This document shows, piece after piece, positions 36,221 through 43,700 of a stretch of 64,000 nucleotides of DNA. The stretch comes from Fervidibacter sinensis (GTDB lineage: Bacteria; Armatimonadota; Fervidibacteria; Fervidibacterales; Fervidibacteraceae). Each line of letters begins with the position of its first letter. Position 1 is the stretch's first letter. The position numbers and the translations under genes were made by a program. The stretch lies in the NCBI GenBank assembly GCA_032161045.1, contig JAVHTH010000013.1; one strand, given 5' to 3'. Below the pieces are notes generated by a model. That model saw nothing but the letters and a program-made list of their open reading frames with translations. It ran no database searches and was not told where the DNA came from.

Positions 36221-37753
36221 ATGATGGAAAGGCGAGGCATAAGGCGGGTGGTGATGGTAGAACCCCGTTCACCTCGCTTCCATGTCTTCAACTTCGTTAG
36301 GCTACCGCGTTTGGGTTTGCCGATTTTAGGGGCGATTTTGAAACGGCAGGGGTATGATGTGACGATCTTCTGCGAGGACCTTGCTCCCATTGACTGGGAT
36401 GAAGCGGCTGAAGCCGACATCGCTTTCGTCTCAACCATCACTTGCACTGCACCACGCGCCTACGAAATTGCCCGATTTTTCAGGGAACGCAACATCCCCG
36501 TCGTCATGGGTGGACCGCACCCAACTTTTTTGCCTGAAGATTCACTGCAACATTGCGACTATGTCGTTCGTGGAGAAGGCGAAGAGACGGTTGTGGAGTT
36601 GCTTGATGCGCTGAACAACGGCGTGAAACCATACGGCGTTGCCGGCGTTTCGTTTTGCGACAACGGCGAAATTGTTCACAACCCACCCCGCCCGTTGGTT
36701 CAAGATTTAGACTCGCTCCCGTTTCCCGACCTTTCGCTCATTCGCGGCAAAGAAAACATCTCCGTCACCCCAATCTTGACATCTCGCGGTTGCCCCTACG
36801 ATTGCACTTTTTGCTCGGTAACGCAAATGTTCGGGCATAAGTTCAGGCGCAGGAGTGTTGAGAATGTCATGGATGAGTTGCGGCTTCTCAAGCCGAGGAG
36901 TGTCTTCTTCTACGATGACATCTTCAATGCCGATAGCGAGCGGATGATGGCTTTGCTTGAGTCAATGCTGCGGGAGGGGATAACACCGGATTGGAGCGCT
37001 CAATGTCACACCCACCTTATCCTGAAACAGCGGGATTTGTTACCACTGATGCGCCGTAGCGGCTGCTTTGCCCTTTACTTGGGCTTTGAATCCATCAACC
37101 CAGCCACACTGAAGGAATACCGCAAGCGCCAAACAGTTGAGGAAATTCGCGAGGCAATCAGGTTGCTGCACCAGCACGGCATCATGGTTCACGGCATGTT
37201 TGTCTTCGGTGCGGATACAGATGACTTGGCGACCTTCAAAGAGACCGTAAAGTTTGCGCTCCGAAACCGAATTGACACAGCCCAGTTCCTTGTCTTGACG
37301 CCCGTCCCCGGAACTCAACTTTACAAGCGGCTTGAAAACGAAGGGCGAATTTTGACGACGGACTGGCGATACTACGATGGTCACCATGTCGTCTTCAAAC
37401 CGGCGAAAATGTCACCAGTTACGCTTCAATTGGCTGCGATCAAGGCGATGAAGGTCTTTTACAGCCTCACGGCAATCGCCCATTACAGCATCGCCGTCCG
37501 GGATTGGGTCAGGGATATAGCGAAGGCTTTCCTACCGATGTTGAAAGGGAAATTGACGGAGTTTGTCCGACAACTTTTCCACACTCGCGAACTCGTCTCG
37601 GTCGCGATGAGGCTTTACGGCTGGTGGCAACTGAAACTCTTCGCAAAATGGCAAAGGCAATTTGTCAAGTGGCTTGAAGAGCAATGGAACAACCTGCAAC
37701 AACTGCGAGAAACTAAACCGCCCACTCTGGCGGATGAGAAAACCGAAGCGTGA
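36221..37753 (+). CDS. B12-binding-domain radical SAM protein
   Basis: A 510-residue protein. A cobalamin-binding-type Rossmann region covers about 1-150 (LGAILKRQGYDVTIFCED; VVMGGPHPTFLPED). Next is the radical SAM core with C191-x3-C195-x2-C198 (SRGCPYDCTFCS) and SFFYDD-like and LGFESINP-like segments. A C-terminal helical extension follows (about 430-510). The cobalamin ligand motif DxHxxG is not obvious, as is usual for this BchE/HpnJ-like group. Family members methylate or rearrange diverse substrates; the one used here is unknown. It starts 34 bases after ribD and is followed at 15 bases by a nitroreductase gene, suggesting an operon. Confidence 0.85.
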   Translation: MMERRGIRRVVMVEPRSPRFHVFNFVRLPRLGLPILGAILKRQGYDVTIFCEDLAPIDWDEAAEADIAFVSTITCTAPRAYEIARFFRERNIPVVMGGPHPTFLPEDSLQHCDYVVRGEGEETVVELLDALNNGVKPYGVAGVSFCDNGEIVHNPPRPLVQDLDSLPFPDLSLIRGKENISVTPILTSRGCPYDCTFCSVTQMFGHKFRRRSVENVMDELRLLKPRSVFFYDDIFNADSERMMALLESMLREGITPDWSAQCHTHLILKQRDLLPLMRRSGCFALYLGFESINPATLKEYRKRQTVEEIREAIRLLHQHGIMVHGMFVFGADTDDLATFKETVKFALRNRIDTAQFLVLTPVPGTQLYKRLENEGRILTTDWRYYDGHHVVFKPAKMSPVTLQLAAIKAMKVFYSLTAIAHYSIAVRDWVRDIAKAFLPMLKGKLTEFVRQLFHTRELVSVAMRLYGWWQLKLFAKWQRQFVKWLEEQWNNLQQLRETKPPTLADEKTEA

Positions 37754-37768
37754 AGGGGTGAGGAGAGC

Positions 37769-38269
37769 ATGGATGTGCGAGAGTGCTTGAAGACGAGGCG
37801 AAGCATCCGAACCTATCAGGACAAACCCGTGCCCAAAGAAATTATCGCCGACATCATTGATTGCGCCCGAATGTCACCTTCAGCAATCAACATTCAACCT
37901 TGGGAATTCATCGTTGTGACCGACCCAGAAACTCGCAAGAAGATCGCCGACCTAACCGATTACGGCAAGTTCATCGCTAACGCACCAGTTTGTGTCGCCG
38001 TTTTCTGCAAGGACACGAAGTATTACCTTGAGGACGGCAGCGCTGCGACGATGGCGATTTTGCTTGCAGCGTGGTCTTACGGACTTGGAACATGTTGGGT
38101 TGCCGGGGACAAGAAGCATTACGCTGAACCAATTCGTCAACTTCTCGGTGTCCCTGAGGGTTACAAATTGGTCAGCCTAATAGCGATGGGCTACCCAGCG
38201 GAGCAGCCAACGAAGGAGAAGCGTCCACTCAATGAAGTCCTGCACTGGGAGCGTTTCGGACAGCATTAG
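37769..38269 (+). CDS. Nitroreductase family flavoprotein
   Basis: A 166-residue FMN-dependent reductase. The family start is ECLKTRRSIRTYQDKPV, in which the Arg-Arg-Ser contacts FMN. SPSAINIQPWEF and the late AWSYGLGTCWV and ALGYP-like AMGYP follow. The length fits the compact group. These enzymes act as NAD(P)H-dependent reductases on nitro compounds, quinones or similar acceptors; the natural substrate is unknown. It lies downstream of ribD and the radical SAM gene, giving a flavin supply and use theme, though this may be chance. Confidence 0.9.
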   Translation: MDVRECLKTRRSIRTYQDKPVPKEIIADIIDCARMSPSAINIQPWEFIVVTDPETRKKIADLTDYGKFIANAPVCVAVFCKDTKYYLEDGSAATMAILLAAWSYGLGTCWVAGDKKHYAEPIRQLLGVPEGYKLVSLIAMGYPAEQPTKEKRPLNEVLHWERFGQH

Positions 38270-38310
38270 CCTTGGCGGTTGCAAAGGAATGTCAAGGCTC
38301 TGAGCAAAAA

Positions 38311-38336
38311 TTGTAGGGTCGGGCTACCGCCCGATT
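38311..38336. repeat. Single TAGGG-type palindromic repeat
   Basis: GTAGGGTCGGGCTACCGCCC followed by GATTGAAAA, a shortened member of the type A palindrome family seen in the 15.7-16.1 kb array. It lies in the leader of the large glycosidase gene, just before its ribosome site (GGAGGT at 38344-38349). Confidence 0.55.
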
Positions 38337-38359
38337 GAAAACCGGAGGTAACGGTGAGG

Positions 38360-41300
38360 ATGCGTTGGTTTATTCTCGTTTTGCTGCTCGTTGTAGAGAG
38401 TTTGCTGGCTTTTGGGCAAATGCAAACTCAATGGCGTTTCTCTGGAGGCGAATGGCGAGAGGTTGACAAAGGTTTGATGGGGCAGGCGGATGGGTTCGCC
38501 ATCGCTTTGTTCAGCCGCTACGCGCAAACCCAAATCGTTGAAGTGACTATGACCCCGATGAAGCGAACTGGTTCGGGCTCAGGTTGGTCATCGGCGGGAC
38601 TTTGCGTTTTTCAGGACAGTGGCAATTACTGGCGAATCGCTCTGGTTGAAGCACCTGAGGCTAAAAGCCGTTACGCCGAGTTGGTCGCGATGAACGCAAG
38701 CGTCTGGCAGGCTCAAAGCGAACTTCGCTTGAAGGTCATCAACGAGTTCAACCCGCAATTTTCGTGGCAGTGGCAAACGCCGTATCGTTTGCGCATTAAC
38801 CTGACGCAAAACTCCATTGTTGGCGAAGTGCTCAGCGTTGACGGTCAAGTCCTTTGGAGGCGGGGATACGCCCTTGACAATGTCTCCATTGTCCGTGCAG
38901 GTTGGCTGGCTTTGAATGTCCAAGGGATGGCTGCAATTTTCGCTGGCGCGAGGCAAACGACTCATGAAAGCGAGGTGGTAATGGTGAGGGATTTGGGGCA
39001 GGCGGTCATCGTTCAAGATGTGTCAATGGGCAACACGAAGTTAGCAACTCGTTTGATTGCGGAACTGAAGCGGTTAGGCATCAAAACCCAAACCGCAAAA
39101 CTTGACGAAATCGCTGACCCGAAATGGTGGCAGCAGACGAAGGCAGGAATTGTCGTTCTCCCCAACGGCAAGCGGTTACCCGCTTCTGCGAAAGAGCCAT
39201 TGACAGAATTTTTGCGACAAGGTGGCAAGTTGGTTGTTTTCGGTGCACCGCTGTTTGATGAACCACTCACCAGAGTGGGACGCGGGACGAGGGACGGGGG
39301 ACGAGAGTGGGTTTCGCAGCAAGAGATGGAAGCGGTGCGGAAGCAAACGAAACCGCAGCGGTTTTTGTTTGAAAGCATGAACGAAAGTGAATTGAGACGA
39401 TGGCAACATCATGCCTGCCATCCCGATGTCTCTGACCGATTGGCGCTTGAACCTTCCCCCGAATTACGAATTACGCCCCACGCATTACGGATGGACTTTA
39501 CTTTGAAAGGTTGGGCAATCTTCGTTCGCGAGTTTGACAAGCCCCCGTTTCCACAAGGTCACTCGCTCACTTGCCTTTGGGCGAAAGGAGCACCACAGAC
39601 TAAATCGCTGCTCGTTGAATGGAGAGAAGCCGATGGGACTCGTTGGTTCGCACATGTGCCGTTGACAACGGAATGGCGGCTCATCGTTTTGTCGCCGCGC
39701 GATTTCGTTTTCCGACAAGATAGCCCCACTCGTGGCAAACGGGGTTTCGCTGGCGACAGGTTCAACCCTCAAAACGCGAAAGCGCTCGTTTTGGGCATGG
39801 AAGCGCCGATGCCGCAAGGTAATCACACAATTTGGGTCGCTGGCATTGGCACTGCACCTGACCCGTTCGGCGATGTCGCCATTGATTTCGCACCGCCAGT
39901 TTTGGAAGCGTTGTCACCAGTTTACAAACTCTATCCGATTGAGCGGAACACGGGACAGGGGACACGGGACATGGAGGGCGAGGCTCCTGCCGAGTCCAAA
40001 ACTTTGGGAAGTCAGCGGGTGGGCAGGTCTGCAAATCGGGATTTAACGGGAAAATCGGCTCATCAGGAGGTTCGCCTTCCCAACGATGCCGTTGCCCCTG
40101 TCCCACGATGGCGAGGCTTGGGGTTCACGAACGGGGAACGAGCGACGCGATGGACGCCATTGACAATCGTTGCTGACGAGAAAGGCATTGAACGGGGAGC
40201 GCTCGTTTGGCTCGTCCGTTACGCATCGTTGCCATACCCGCACGCATCTTGGCTCGTTTTTGGCTCAGCCGATGAAAATTTCTGGCTGAAAAATTGGCAG
40301 GTCGTGCGAACCGCTTTGCAGCGAACATGCAATGAGTGGCGCAATGGGGTTTGGCTTCTTGAAGCGGGAGCGGACAGGTTCACCGCTTATATCAACGAGC
40401 AAGTGAAAATTGGCGCAGTTATCGTCAACGGTGCTACAACGGACAAAGAAATCGGTATCCGCATTGCTATCACGCGAAACGGTCAAATCGTGCACGAACG
40501 AACGGAAGCGGTGAAATTGGACGGACAAAATTTGGCGACAATTGCTTACGATTTACCTCCGCTACCTACGGGCAATTTTGCCGTTGGCGTGCAATTGCTT
40601 TTGTCCGGTCAAGTCGTTGACGAGTTGCGACATGAACTTGTTGTCACTGAGCGCCCCGAAGTGACCGAAGCGGACAAAATAACTGTCAAGGACGGTCACT
40701 TCATTATCCGCGTCCCCCGCCCCGCGTCCCCCGTCCCCGAAGAACGCCGTTGGTTTGCTTTCGGCGTTAACTATTGGCCACGATATGTCGCCGGGCAGGA
40801 TCAAAGCGATTACTGGCGACATTGGCTTGACCCAACAAATTACGACCCAGAACTCGTTGAACAAGATCTGAGCATCTTGCGAGAGATGGGGATGAATTGC
40901 GTGAGCGTTCAATACACGAACTTGCGCCAAGCATTGCCTTTGCGTGACTTTTTGCGACGCTGTTACGAACACGGTATTAGGGTCAACTTGTTCATCGCTG
41001 GAGCACACCCGTTGCACTTTCAACCCGATTTGGTTCGGCAATTGATTGAAGCGGCGGATTTGGCAAACCAGCCTGCAATGTTCGCTTACGATATCGCTTG
41101 GGAGCCTCATTGGGGTGATTACAACCAGCGGCGCAGGCACGATGCGGAATGGCGGATGTGGTTGGTTGAACAATATGGAAGCGTTGAAAATGCCGAAAGG
41201 GATTGGGGCTTCAAGTTGCCCCGTGACGAAAACGGCAATCCGACTGTCCCCCTTGACGAACATTTGCTCAACGATGGCGATTGGCGAGTTATGGCAGCAG

Positions 41301-42493
41301 CATATCGTCGCTTCCTTGACGATTTCATCAGCCGGAAGTATCGTCAAGTTTGTCGCTTCATCCGCAGAATTGATCCAAACCACCTTATCGGTGCTCGGAC
41401 AGGTTACGGTGGTGGACCTTTCGGAGCCGAAAGCGCCTTCCCATTTGACCACACGGCAGGCGCAAAGCATTTGGATTTCGTTTCTCCCGAAGGTTGGAAC
41501 TTAGGTTGGCTTGGGCAAGCCGATGAAGAGCAGTTTGCTCGTGCTGTTTTCATCACTGCGTATGCGAGATGGGCAGGTAAAGGCAAACCTGTTTTCTGGG
41601 CGGAATTTGGCTTGACAATTCGTCACGGCGCTTTCTCGCTTGACTGGTATCGTGACACTGAACGGTTGCAAGCACAAGCGAAACTTTACGACATGATGTA
41701 TCGTTTGATGCAAGTCAGCAATGCTGACGGCGCGATGGCTTGGTGGTTCCCCGGTGGCTACCGCGTGGACGAGAGAAGTGACTTCGGAATTGTCAACCCT
41801 GATGGGACATTGCGACCTGCTGCCGAAGTCGCAAAACGATGGAGCACAATCTTGACAAACTCGTCCTTAAAACCCGTCACCCGTCCCGCGTCCCTCGTCC
41901 CGATCCGCATTGACCGCGATGAAAACGCCAGAGGTCCAATGTCACTTTGGCTTAAACACGGTGACGAAGTTGCCAAGTTGGTGCGTGAAGGCAAACAAGT
42001 TGTGCTTGTCACGGATGGGACAAGCAAAACTTCCGATGATTGCCCAGAAGTCGCCATTGGTAACACGCCTTGGTCTCCGGGCAAACCGCCGAAGTTCCTC
42101 AACGGCGAAATCAATGCCGTTTGGATTTCCGCTGACATGCAAAACTGGCAGGAAATTGCCCCTACCATCCTATCTGCCAACCTGCCTGTTGCCAACTTGC
42201 CAAAAGTTGACCGCATCTTTTTGCGCCTTGAGTTGGGCAACACAGGCGAAGTTGCTTGGTTGCCACCAAGCGAATGTGCTGACAAGACTCGCGGCATTGT
42301 CGTTCGCATCAGCATTGAAGGCGGCGAAAAAATTGAAGTTTCCATCCCCCGTCGCGTTGAGCCGTTCGCTGATGTGAACTTGGATGACATTTCCGTCCCA
42401 CTGCCGAAAACTGACAAGCCCGTGATTGTCACCGTTCGCCTTTACTGGCGCAATTCACCCTTTGGCGAACAGTGCAGTTTTACTGTTCGGTAG
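38360..42493 (+). CDS. Very large secreted clan GH-A glycosidase
   Basis: A 1377-residue protein with a signal peptide (WFILVLLLVVESLLAFGQ). About 25-190 resembles a LamG-like beta-sandwich. About 205-310 has a flavodoxin-like fold (IVVLPNGKRLPASA; LRQGGKLVVFGAPLF). After beta-rich linkers, the catalytic barrel lies at about 790-1170: FGVNYWPR at its start, IAWEPHW with the probable acid/base Glu 915, and FWAEFGLT with the probable nucleophile Glu 1082. The family within clan GH-A is uncertain (GH5/GH42-like). Three blocks of short tandem repeats and palindromes are translated as low-complexity inserts (RVGRGTRDGGRE; MEGEAPAES; PRPASPVPE; TRPASLVPI). The TAG stop belongs to a palindromic repeat. 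ATG 38360 or GTG 38354 could be the start. Confidence 0.75.
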   Translation: MRWFILVLLLVVESLLAFGQMQTQWRFSGGEWREVDKGLMGQADGFAIALFSRYAQTQIVEVTMTPMKRTGSGSGWSSAGLCVFQDSGNYWRIALVEAPEAKSRYAELVAMNASVWQAQSELRLKVINEFNPQFSWQWQTPYRLRINLTQNSIVGEVLSVDGQVLWRRGYALDNVSIVRAGWLALNVQGMAAIFAGARQTTHESEVVMVRDLGQAVIVQDVSMGNTKLATRLIAELKRLGIKTQTAKLDEIADPKWWQQTKAGIVVLPNGKRLPASAKEPLTEFLRQGGKLVVFGAPLFDEPLTRVGRGTRDGGREWVSQQEMEAVRKQTKPQRFLFESMNESELRRWQHHACHPDVSDRLALEPSPELRITPHALRMDFTLKGWAIFVREFDKPPFPQGHSLTCLWAKGAPQTKSLLVEWREADGTRWFAHVPLTTEWRLIVLSPRDFVFRQDSPTRGKRGFAGDRFNPQNAKALVLGMEAPMPQGNHTIWVAGIGTAPDPFGDVAIDFAPPVLEALSPVYKLYPIERNTGQGTRDMEGEAPAESKTLGSQRVGRSANRDLTGKSAHQEVRLPNDAVAPVPRWRGLGFTNGERATRWTPLTIVADEKGIERGALVWLVRYASLPYPHASWLVFGSADENFWLKNWQVVRTALQRTCNEWRNGVWLLEAGADRFTAYINEQVKIGAVIVNGATTDKEIGIRIAITRNGQIVHERTEAVKLDGQNLATIAYDLPPLPTGNFAVGVQLLLSGQVVDELRHELVVTERPEVTEADKITVKDGHFIIRVPRPASPVPEERRWFAFGVNYWPRYVAGQDQSDYWRHWLDPTNYDPELVEQDLSILREMGMNCVSVQYTNLRQALPLRDFLRRCYEHGIRVNLFIAGAHPLHFQPDLVRQLIEAADLANQPAMFAYDIAWEPHWGDYNQRRRHDAEWRMWLVEQYGSVENAERDWGFKLPRDENGNPTVPLDEHLLNDGDWRVMAAAYRRFLDDFISRKYRQVCRFIRRIDPNHLIGARTGYGGGPFGAESAFPFDHTAGAKHLDFVSPEGWNLGWLGQADEEQFARAVFITAYARWAGKGKPVFWAEFGLTIRHGAFSLDWYRDTERLQAQAKLYDMMYRLMQVSNADGAMAWWFPGGYRVDERSDFGIVNPDGTLRPAAEVAKRWSTILTNSSLKPVTRPASLVPIRIDRDENARGPMSLWLKHGDEVAKLVREGKQVVLVTDGTSKTSDDCPEVAIGNTPWSPGKPPKFLNGEINAVWISADMQNWQEIAPTILSANLPVANLPKVDRIFLRLELGNTGEVAWLPPSECADKTRGIVVRISIEGGEKIEVSIPRRVEPFADVNLDDISVPLPKTDKPVIVTVRLYWRNSPFGEQCSFTVR
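39277..39303 (+). repeat. Heptamer tandem repeat GGGACGN inside the glycosidase gene
   Basis: Nearly four 7-base units: GGGACGC, GGGACGA, GGGACGG, GGGACG, read in frame as part of VGRGTRDGGRE. The base composition (G-rich purine strand) differs sharply from the flanking coding sequence. Confidence 0.85.
39460..39489 (+). repeat. Heptamer tandem repeat CGNATTA inside the glycosidase gene
   Basis: Four 7-base units: CGAATTA, CGAATTA, CGCCCCA, CGCATTA, then CG, translated as ELRITPHALR. The unit sequence is different from GGGACGN but the period is the same. Confidence 0.75.
39949..40084 (+). repeat. Composite repeat block inside the glycosidase gene
   Basis: Four repeat types are joined in about 136 bases. 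Heptamers GGGACAG, GGGACAC, GGGACAT are at 39952-39972. A GGAGGGC-type palindrome lies at 39973-39998 (GGAGGGCGAGGCTCCTGCCG), an octamer-type segment at about 40016-40040 (GGGCAGGTCTGCAAATCGGG), and a second palindrome half, AGGAGGTTCGCCTTCCCAAC, at 40065-40084. The reading frame stays open through all of it, giving a low-complexity stretch of about 45 residues. Confidence 0.8.
40710..40739 (-). repeat. Heptamer tandem repeat (GGGACGN on the minus strand) inside the glycosidase gene
   Basis: On the plus strand it reads CGTCCCC, CGCCCCG, CGTCCCC, CGTCCCC. It is translated as RVPRPASPVP and lies just before the catalytic barrel begins, at a domain boundary. Confidence 0.85.
41873..41902 (-). 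repeat. Heptamer tandem repeat (GGGACGN on the minus strand) inside the glycosidase gene
   Basis: On the plus strand it reads CGTCACC, CGTCCCG, CGTCCCT, CGTCCCG. It is translated as VTRPASLVPI, just after the catalytic barrel. Its core CGTCCCGCGTCCCTCGTCCC is identical to the one in the membrane protein gene at 44586-44605. Confidence 0.85.
42171..42201 (+). repeat. Octamer-like repeat inside the glycosidase gene
   Basis: TATCTGCC, AACCTGCC, TGTTGCC, AACTTGCC, with TGCC recurring every 7 to 8 bases, translated as LSANLPVANLP. It resembles the octamer run at 34565-34608. Confidence 0.55.
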
Positions 42494-42515
42494 GGCACGG
42501 TTTTATACCGCGCCG
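42490..42515. repeat. TAGGGC-type palindrome providing the glycosidase stop codon
   Basis: GTAGGGCACGGTTTTATACC followed by GCGCCG. This is a type A palindrome like those at 15.9 kb; its first TAG (42491-42493) is the stop codon of the glycosidase gene. Confidence 0.75.
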
Positions 42516-42525
42516 ACTGAAAACT

Positions 42526-43587
42526 TCAAACTCTCAGCCATAACCTGTAAACTTCCTCGCAAAGTCTTATGTCGGTCAAAGCATCCTCTCCGGGCGAACG
42601 GAAGGGTTCACCCGTTTGAAGGCATCGGATAAAGTGCTCGGCTTCGCGCTTGTATGACCAAGACCAACGCTCTTTTGGCAACGGACGCAAATACTCATGC
42701 CTGTCACCGCCGATGTAAACTTCAACTTCAGCAGGTTGGTTTCTCAAAAGCAGCGGCGGTGACCACATGTGAACCCAGCCCCGCTCAAAGTAAACTTGAG
42801 TGTGTTCATCCCAGCGGTGATGGCGAATTGAACCAGTCTCCAAAACAACCCTGATGCCAGCAACCCGCAAGACGACAATTCCAGTGTAGCCATCTTCGTC
42901 AAGGTCAACCCAAGCGATTTCCGCATCGTTGCCGGCGTCAAGCAGCCATCGGACGAAATTGAAAGCGTGCACATATTGCTGCATAAAACCGATGTAGCGT
43001 TGGACATGTTCGTCAGGCATCCACGATGGCTTGACAAAAGGTGGCTGTGGGATTGGTTCGTCGGTTGAAATGAAAGGGGTGTCAAGTCCACAAATCCAAT
43101 CGCCGCCAAAGTAGTGAACCCGAACGAGCGTAATGCGACCGAGTTCGCCGGTTTGACGGAACTTTGAAACCCACTCTTTCGCCAATTCGTAGCCTGCATC
43201 GTAGCGTTTCATGTAGGCGACCATCAATGGCGCTCCCGTCTTTCGCGACGCCTCCAAAATACGCTCAGCCTGCTCAACGCTGACAGCCATTGGCTTCTCC
43301 ATGAAAACTGGTTTTCCCGCAAGCAATGCATCGCGAGCGATTTCACCTTGGGCAGCAAAGTGTGCGGAGACTGCGACGGCGTCAACTTCTGGGTCGGAGA
43401 TGAGTTCTGTGTGGTGACGGTAGACTTTCGGAATGTCAAACCGCTTCGCAACCATCTCACCCAACTTCGGTTTCGCTTCCGCTAAAGCGATGACCTGACA
43501 ACCCGGCAAGTTTGTGAAGTTCGGCAAGTGAACTTTTTGAGCCATAAAACCAGCCCCAACATAACCAAGCCGAATGACCTTTTGCAT
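42526..43587 (-). CDS. Gfo/Idh/MocA family oxidoreductase
   Basis: A 353-residue NAD(P)-dependent oxidoreductase. The nucleotide-binding start is VIRLGYVGAGFMAQKVHLPN, and the family box EKPMAVSVEQAERIL lies near 95-110. The C-terminal substrate domain includes FVKPSWMPDEHVQRYIGF. The substrate is probably a sugar or sugar acid, given its place between the large glycosidase and a DUF6785-like gene. I start it at the ATG 43587, after GAGGGGTGGTC. The in-frame extension to 43674 runs through a palindromic repeat and has no support. It shares the family, but not close sequence, with the protein at 21.7 kb. Confidence 0.9.
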   Translation of the reverse strand: MQKVIRLGYVGAGFMAQKVHLPNFTNLPGCQVIALAEAKPKLGEMVAKRFDIPKVYRHHTELISDPEVDAVAVSAHFAAQGEIARDALLAGKPVFMEKPMAVSVEQAERILEASRKTGAPLMVAYMKRYDAGYELAKEWVSKFRQTGELGRITLVRVHYFGGDWICGLDTPFISTDEPIPQPPFVKPSWMPDEHVQRYIGFMQQYVHAFNFVRWLLDAGNDAEIAWVDLDEDGYTGIVVLRVAGIRVVLETGSIRHHRWDEHTQVYFERGWVHMWSPPLLLRNQPAEVEVYIGGDRHEYLRPLPKERWSWSYKREAEHFIRCLQTGEPFRSPGEDALTDIRLCEEVYRLWLRV

Positions 43588-43617
43588 CCAAGACCACCCC
43601 TCTTGGTTTTCATATTT

Positions 43618-43688
43618 GGGGCTCGGCGGAAGCCTCGCCCTCCCAATCTCACCGAATAACCACTCAACGCGCAACGCTCAAAGCGCAA
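43618..43688. repeat. Palindrome plus heptamer tandem repeat between two genes
   Basis: A GGAGGGC-type palindrome (GGGCTCGGCGGAAGCCTCGC then CCTCCC, 43618-43644) is followed by four heptamers, CACTCAA, CGCGCAA, CGCTCAA, AGCGCAA, at 43661-43688. The heptamer run stops 12 bases from the stop codon of the DUF6785-like gene. The unit CGCNCAA is a third heptamer type. Confidence 0.7.
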
Positions 43689-43700
43689 CCTTGAACGCAT

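Noticed and set aside
40562..41470. Open frame of 302 codons on the minus strand within the large glycosidase
   Set aside because: It lies opposite the catalytic barrel, whose two Glu motifs are clear, and shows no motif or ribosome site of its own.
43588..43674. N-terminal extension of the Gfo/Idh/MocA protein at 42.5 kb
   Set aside because: The extension is translated from a dispersed palindrome, has no ribosome site, and the normal family start (a Rossmann strand) follows the ATG at 43587.
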